NCBI RefSeq assembly: GCF_000205165.1
Contig: NZ_GL883886.1
Coordinates: 118,491-182,490 of the forward strand
DNA length: 64,000 bases
Origin: Paraprevotella xylaniphila YIT 11841
GTDB lineage: Bacteria > Bacteroidota > Bacteroidia > Bacteroidales > Bacteroidaceae
Reading direction: 5' to 3'
Shown here in pieces: positions 59,373-64,000 of this stretch (position 1 is its first letter; each line of letters starts with the position of its first letter). The position numbers and the translations under genes are program-made. The notes under the pieces are model-generated. The model was not told the origin of the DNA. It was given only the letters and a program-made list of their open reading frames with translations, and ran no database searches.

Positions 59373-60947
59373 ATGGAAAGAATGAAATATATCCGTTTGC
59401 TATGGTTGGTGTTGCCGTTCTTATGGCAAAGCTGTGCGGAAGATAAGGGGAATTACGATTACAGGGATTTGAACGATTTGAACATTTCGTTCGATGACGC
59501 TTATTCTGCCATTTCCCGTGAACCTTTCGTCATAAAGCCGGAGGTGGCAGCAAAAGAGTTCGTACCGGATGCTTATACTTATGAATGGAAGGCGTACGAC
59601 CAGGCCGGGAGCCAGGAACCGGTTGTGTTGGGTACGGCTTTGAATCTGGATGTGGAATTGACTCTTGCACAGGGCAACTATCAGTTGGTACTGACCATTA
59701 GGGAGAAGGCGTCGGGGCTGTATTATCAAAAGTCGGCCACGTTGAACGTGGATACGCCGCTTTCGTTGGGGTGGTTGGTATTGTGCTCCGACAACGGGCG
59801 TGTGCGTCTGGACATGGTGTCGCACATCAAGGAAACGGATAATGTGAATTATGATTTGTTGAAAGGGACGGAGTTGGAGGATTGGCTACAACCTTACCAG
59901 CTGGTTTGCGACCCCGGGATGCAAGAGCCTTTCTATTTGGTGGCCGGTAGTGGGACTACGCGTTTGAGCAATAACGATTTTCAGTGGAACGACTCCTATA
60001 TGATAGGTTATGAGTTCGGTAACGGAATGTATACCGGTACGGTACGTTGCTTGGCTTCTCACAGGCCAGGCAAGTTGTTTGTCGATATTGCGGGACGTGT
60101 GTATTATTGTAATACTTTGTCCGGCGACGGGTTGTTCGGTTCCGTCCGAGCCAATGGTTTTTATGTAGAGCCGGCAGTCGGTTATAATGCCAAAGGGACT
60201 CCTTTTATTCCGGCTTTTATGATGTGGGACAAGAATAACCGCCGTTTTGTGGTCTGTGCTTCGGAGTTCGCGTCTATCGGATTGGATAATGTGAGAGACG
60301 TGCCGATGGATGAATTGGCCGCCGACGGTTTCCCTACAGTGAATGAAGAGCTTTTCGCATGGCCGAAAAGAGCAGACCGAATGGACTTTATCTGTATGGA
60401 GAATACCCGCTACGACCGTAATCAGGACGGTAACGGGATGACATATGCCGTTTTGGGTAAAGACAACCAACGTTTCTTGTATGGCATCATTCTCAATGAA
60501 CTTTACTCTTTTGCCGAAGCCAAATACGGTTATGCCTATGAGAAAGCTTATTATGTGGATTTGTCTGCTTGTACCGACATTGCCGGGGCCACACACTTTG
60601 CGTTCAGTTCCCTGAAGACATTTATGTATTATGCCGTGGGTAGAAAGGTCTATCGCGTGAATTTTTCCAATGCGGCTCCGGCGGCAGAATTACAGTTCGA
60701 ATTGCCAGAAGGAGAAGAAATCACCTGTTTGAAATTCTATCTGTGGGAACAAGAAGACACAGACAACCGTTCTTACGACCTGATTGTAGGCAGCAAGAAA
60801 AATGATACGGGCGAGGGTACATTGCGTATTTATGACGGATTCACGAATGAAGGCAATTTCCAGAATGCCGTTCCGGTGGAACGATACTCCGGTTTTGCAG
60901 ATATTGTGGACGTGATTTACCGCGAGAAAGTAATTTATCAACAATAA
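59373..60947 (+). CDS. PKD-like family lipoprotein
   Basis: This 524-residue lipoprotein has signal and lipobox LWQSCAED (Cys about 21), then GNYDYRDLNDLNISF, the usual beginning of the PKD-like family of SusCD-linked lipoproteins. The first 130 residues form an Ig/PKD-like domain (YTYEWKAYDQAG, GNYQLVLTIREKASG). The rest (about 135-520) looks like a beta-propeller. It lies 11 bases after the DUF4843 gene and 6 bases before the thioredoxin-like gene. Likely a surface-exposed binding partner of the SusCD importer (context inference). Confidence 0.82.
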   Translation: MERMKYIRLLWLVLPFLWQSCAEDKGNYDYRDLNDLNISFDDAYSAISREPFVIKPEVAAKEFVPDAYTYEWKAYDQAGSQEPVVLGTALNLDVELTLAQGNYQLVLTIREKASGLYYQKSATLNVDTPLSLGWLVLCSDNGRVRLDMVSHIKETDNVNYDLLKGTELEDWLQPYQLVCDPGMQEPFYLVAGSGTTRLSNNDFQWNDSYMIGYEFGNGMYTGTVRCLASHRPGKLFVDIAGRVYYCNTLSGDGLFGSVRANGFYVEPAVGYNAKGTPFIPAFMMWDKNNRRFVVCASEFASIGLDNVRDVPMDELAADGFPTVNEELFAWPKRADRMDFICMENTRYDRNQDGNGMTYAVLGKDNQRFLYGIILNELYSFAEAKYGYAYEKAYYVDLSACTDIAGATHFAFSSLKTFMYYAVGRKVYRVNFSNAAPAAELQFELPEGEEITCLKFYLWEQEDTDNRSYDLIVGSKKNDTGEGTLRIYDGFTNEGNFQNAVPVERYSGFADIVDVIYREKVIYQQ

Positions 60948-60953
60948 TTAATA

Positions 60954-62339
60954 ATGAATGAGATGATGAAAAATAATATGTGGTTTAAGACAGCCTTTTT
61001 AACGTTTGTCTTTTGTGTTTTGGGGTTCGTACAGAGTCGGGCCGATATTCAGTTGACAGTCGATGTGGCAAATAAGACGGCTTCGACAGTTGTTGTGGTG
61101 TATCAGACTACGATCGTAGAGATTCCGTTAGACGACAACGGGCACGGTAGTCATACCTTTCAGCATATAGGTGCCGTACATGCCAGTCTGTTTTATGGAA
61201 TGGACAGCAAAAATATTTTTTTGGAAGACGGAGATCGTATCCATATCTCCTTCGACGGGGCTGATTTCAAGGGAACCGTAAAATTTGAAGCGGATGGAGG
61301 CAAAGAGAAAATCTTTAAGTATCTGAATCAGGTGACCCTGTTGGATGTCCCGCAAGAGAAGATGGCCCTGCCATTTGATGAGTACGCCGCGTTGGTGGAC
61401 AAGAAAGAAGAGTCCATGATGCGTATATTGAAGGCATGGAAGTTGGACGAAGTCAGTCCGCGTTTCGTTGCCGTCGAAACCGGCCGCATCCGTTATGCCT
61501 ATGCTTCTTCGCTGATGATGTACGCTGTGGGGCATCCTTTTGTGGCTCAGGATACCACTTACCGCCCGGACGAAGCCTATTACGATACGCTTAAAAAGTA
61601 TGCTGTGGCAGACGAAAACCTGGTAGAACTGAAAGAGTATCGTGAGTATATGAAGGAGATAGCCCGAATGTTCGGCTGCAAGAAAGAAGAAGCAAAGACA
61701 CCATACGACCGTACTATTTGCATGATGAACTACATTGCCGACCATATCGAGGACGACAAAGTGAAACAGACGCTGCTGAACGTGTTGGCTATCGAGCAAG
61801 TAGAACAGTATGGCATCAGCAATATAGATGAATTGCTGAATCTGCACGGCACTTACGTGACCGATCCCGTACTGCAGACTGCCTTCAAAGAAAAATATGA
61901 TGCTTGGGATTTGGCTCGTCCGGGTAACCCTTCTCCCGATTTCCGGGCATGGGACGTGGACGGGAAAGCTTATACCGTAGCCGATTTCAAGGGGAAATAT
62001 GTGTATATCGATCTTTGGGCGACGTGGTGCGGTCCGTGCCGCCGTGAGATGCCTTTTCTCAAGCAGTTGGAGGAAGAATACAAAGGGCGCAATATCACCT
62101 TCCTGAGCCTTTCTACGGATGCACGTAAGGCCGATTGGCTGAAGATGGTGAAAAGTCAGCCGATGACGGGAATACAGTTGCATTTAGGTACCGGCAGCCG
62201 TTTCCAGACGGCATACAAGGCCGACGGTATTCCCCATTTCATCCTGCTCGATCCCGAGGGGAAGATTGTGAATGCCAATATGTTGCGTCCTTCTTCGCCC
62301 GACATTCGCAGTTACTTGGACCGTCAACCCGGTCTGTAA
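60954..62339 (+). CDS. Exported TlpA-like thioredoxin-fold protein
   Basis: This 461-residue protein has a signal peptide (about residues 1-30, MWFKTAFLTFVFCVLGFVQS), an N-terminal beta-rich domain and helical middle region (DUF4369-like), and a C-terminal TlpA/AhpC-type thioredoxin domain with redox motif WATWCGPCRREMPFL near residue 362. It should act as a periplasmic or outer-membrane-associated disulfide reductase. It closes the five-gene SusCD operon, whose terminator follows 18 bases later. Confidence 0.9.
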   Translation: MNEMMKNNMWFKTAFLTFVFCVLGFVQSRADIQLTVDVANKTASTVVVVYQTTIVEIPLDDNGHGSHTFQHIGAVHASLFYGMDSKNIFLEDGDRIHISFDGADFKGTVKFEADGGKEKIFKYLNQVTLLDVPQEKMALPFDEYAALVDKKEESMMRILKAWKLDEVSPRFVAVETGRIRYAYASSLMMYAVGHPFVAQDTTYRPDEAYYDTLKKYAVADENLVELKEYREYMKEIARMFGCKKEEAKTPYDRTICMMNYIADHIEDDKVKQTLLNVLAIEQVEQYGISNIDELLNLHGTYVTDPVLQTAFKEKYDAWDLARPGNPSPDFRAWDVDGKAYTVADFKGKYVYIDLWATWCGPCRREMPFLKQLEEEYKGRNITFLSLSTDARKADWLKMVKSQPMTGIQLHLGTGSRFQTAYKADGIPHFILLDPEGKIVNANMLRPSSPDIRSYLDRQPGL

Positions 62340-62357
62340 AGGAAGTGATATGAGGAT

Positions 62358-62384
62358 AAAAGGAGCTTTCGGGCTCCTTTTTTT
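62358..62384 (+). terminator. Terminator of the SusCD-TlpA operon
   Basis: AAAAGGAGC (62358-62366) pairs with GCTCCTTTT (62373-62381) around TTTCGG and is followed by more T. Confidence 0.88.
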
Positions 62385-62449
62385 GTGGGGACAAGCCTTG
62401 TACGGTTACACTCGGAAATATCTTTTTTGTTTTTTTACGGCACGGACGG

Positions 62450-62480
62450 TTGACGAAGAATGTTATTTTTTTCATCTTTG
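62450..62480 (+). promoter_or_regulatory. Promoter of the antiporter gene
   Basis: TTGA (62450-62453) and CATCTTTG (62473-62480) with a 19-base spacer approximate the TTTG/TAnnTTTG consensus. The ATG is 27 bases downstream. Confidence 0.55.
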
Positions 62481-62507
62481 TACAATTAAATTCCAAGAGC
62501 CGTAACT

Positions 62508-63956
62508 ATGAATGTTTCCATTGAAATAGGATTGCTTGTATCCGCCTTTCTGATTTTCTGTAGTATCCTGATGAGCAAGACCGGTTACCGTTTCGGTATC
62601 CCTACCCTGTTGATGTTCTTGTTGGCCGGCATGCTGTTCGGCACAGACGGTCTGGGCATACAGTTCGACGATGTGTCGGTGGCCCAACATATCGGTATGG
62701 TGGCATTGTGTATCATTCTTTTCACGGGAGGAATGGACACGAAGATGGAGGACATCCGTCCGGTATTGTCGCCGGGGGTCATGTTGGCTACCTCCGGCGT
62801 GTTTCTGACTACGCTTTTTTGCGGATTGTTCGTCTATTGGGTTTCCGGTTGGCAACTGCATACGGGCGTCGGTTTCACCCTCATCGGTTCCTTGTTATTG
62901 GCCGCCACGATGTCGTCCACCGACTCCGCCTCCGTCTTCAACATCCTTCGTTCGCAGCAAATCAACCTGAAACATAATCTTAAACCGATGTTGGAACTCG
63001 AAAGCGGGAGCAATGACCCGATGGCCTATCTGTTGACCATCATCCTGATACAATGCCTGCAGGCCGGAGGAGTTTCAGGTTGGGAAATCCTGTGGTCTTT
63101 TCTGCTGCAGTTTGTAGTCGGCATAGCCGGGGGGTATCTGTTGGGACGTTTGTCCGTATGGCTCATCAACCGTGTGAGCCTGAAGAATGCCGAGCTTTAT
63201 TCCATCATGGTGCTTTGTTTCATTTTCATCATTTATTGCTCGGTCTATTTGCTGAAAGGCAATGGGTATCTGGCGGTTTATATTGCCGGTATGGTCATCG
63301 GCAACAGCCGCCTGTTCAAGAAGAAGGAAATAGGAACTTTTCTCGATGGCATGACATGGCTGCTCCAGATTGTGATGTTCCTCATGTTGGGACTGCTGGT
63401 CAATCCCCACGAGATGCTTCCCGTCATGCTGACGGCTGTCCTGGTCAGCGTCTTTATGACCTTTGTGGCCCGTCCGCTTAGCGTATGGTTAAGCCTTCTG
63501 CCTTTTGGACGGAAAATCACGAATAAATCCAAGCTTTTTATTTCCTGGGTCGGTATCCGTGGGGCTGCTCCCATTATTTTCGCTACCTATCCGGTGATGG
63601 CGCAAGTGGACGGTGCCAGTCAGATTTTCAATATCGTGTTTTTCGTCACGTTGATATCTTTGCTTTTTCAGGGTATGTCCTTGTCATGGGTGGCACGTAA
63701 GTTGGGCCTTACGGAACCCTTGCCGGAAAAAGAGGACAACTTCGGTATCGAACTGACCGAGGATGTCGGGAGCACGTTACGCGAAGTGCTTTGTACGGAA
63801 GAGCTTCTGCAACGGGGACGTCATATTCGCGAACTGTCGCTCCCGGAAGGAACGCTGGTTATTATGATTAAGCGGGGCGACCGTTATATTGTGCCGAACG
63901 GTTCGCTGGAACTGATGTTGGGCGACCGGTTGTTATTGATGATTCATAATGTATAA
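62508..63956 (+). CDS. Potassium/proton antiporter (CPA1/NhaP2 type) with C-terminal TrkA-C domain
   Basis: This 482-residue inner-membrane protein has about 12 hydrophobic segments with the ion-site region SSTDSASVFNILRSQ and LELESGSNDPMAYLLTI (residues about 143-170). A soluble C-terminal TrkA-C domain (about 405-482; LPEGTLVIMIKRGDRYIVPNG, LMLGDRLLLMIHN) would bind a regulatory ligand. The family exchanges K+ (or other monovalent cations) for H+ and helps adapt to turgor and pH. It is shorter than E. coli NhaP2 but normal for Bacteroidetes. Only 44 bases follow it in the window. Confidence 0.9.
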   Translation: MNVSIEIGLLVSAFLIFCSILMSKTGYRFGIPTLLMFLLAGMLFGTDGLGIQFDDVSVAQHIGMVALCIILFTGGMDTKMEDIRPVLSPGVMLATSGVFLTTLFCGLFVYWVSGWQLHTGVGFTLIGSLLLAATMSSTDSASVFNILRSQQINLKHNLKPMLELESGSNDPMAYLLTIILIQCLQAGGVSGWEILWSFLLQFVVGIAGGYLLGRLSVWLINRVSLKNAELYSIMVLCFIFIIYCSVYLLKGNGYLAVYIAGMVIGNSRLFKKKEIGTFLDGMTWLLQIVMFLMLGLLVNPHEMLPVMLTAVLVSVFMTFVARPLSVWLSLLPFGRKITNKSKLFISWVGIRGAAPIIFATYPVMAQVDGASQIFNIVFFVTLISLLFQGMSLSWVARKLGLTEPLPEKEDNFGIELTEDVGSTLREVLCTEELLQRGRHIRELSLPEGTLVIMIKRGDRYIVPNGSLELMLGDRLLLMIHNV

Positions 63957-64000
63957 ATGATTGTTTATAAGTTATCTATATTTTCCTTTGAGGCTTTTTG

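Noticed and set aside
61128-62183. A 351-codon minus-strand open frame
   Set aside because: It is antisense to the TlpA-like gene, which has a signal peptide and WCGPC motif. No family resemblance was seen in the antisense frame.

Overview
This is a chromosomal segment of a Bacteroidales bacterium. The evidence is a SusC/SusD pair, Bacteroidetes-type promoters (TAnnTTTG with an upstream TTTG), DUF349, DUF4837, DUF1573 and DUF4843 proteins, and type IX secretion (T9SS) parts: PorQ, a PorE-like OmpA lipoprotein and two proteins with C-terminal T9SS sorting-signal-like tails. Working T9SS cargo favours a lineage such as Parabacteroides/Tannerella, Porphyromonas, Odoribacter or Barnesiella. The sequence alone does not settle the genus.

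Layout. Bases 1-1212 hold a tRNA 3' end, its terminator, a palindromic repeat element, a G-rich tract and no convincing gene. From 1213 to 6454 there is a FemAB-type protein and a betaine ABC transporter operon ending in an MgtC-like protein. A broken tyrosine recombinase (6558-7133) is followed by housekeeping genes on the minus strand (DUF349, CorA, RsmA). The plus strand then carries a flippase-like membrane protein, PepD, a very large alpha-2-macroglobulin protein translationally coupled to a phytase-like protein and a DUF4837 lipoprotein, then DUF1573 and MeaB. IspH, Cmk and PorQ follow on the minus strand. Bases 27-33 kb form an energy-transduction block (TonB, prenyl synthase, TatD, tRNA-Ser, ExbB, a membrane protein, two ExbD, an Lrp regulator). 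Bases 33-38 kb hold FolA/ThyA, an RNA methyltransferase, a phosphatase-like protein without its nucleophile and a wrecked TonB-domain gene. Bases 38-46.6 kb carry PorE-like, a T9SS-exported polysaccharide lyase and a double GH43 enzyme. Then come a membrane-anchored UvrD-type helicase, a second palindromic element and TopB. The window closes with a T9SS-tailed secreted protein, a SusC-SusD-DUF4843-PKD-like-TlpA operon and a K+/H+ antiporter.

The most unusual signal is not a gene. Four intergenic sites (284-371, 13873-13938, 25242-25351, 49900-49987) are built of 22-bp modules, most of them ending in GATTTTTC or its inverse. Two of the sites lie inside larger palindromic elements (124-491 and 49771-50092) with nested inverted repeats containing CATCTTTCAG. 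They look like a dispersed MITE-like or protein-binding array family that I cannot match to a named element.

The genes connect through envelope biology. TonB/ExbB/ExbD energises outer-membrane receptors such as the SusC, while PorQ and PorE belong to the machine that would export the lyase and the 52.5-kb secreted protein.
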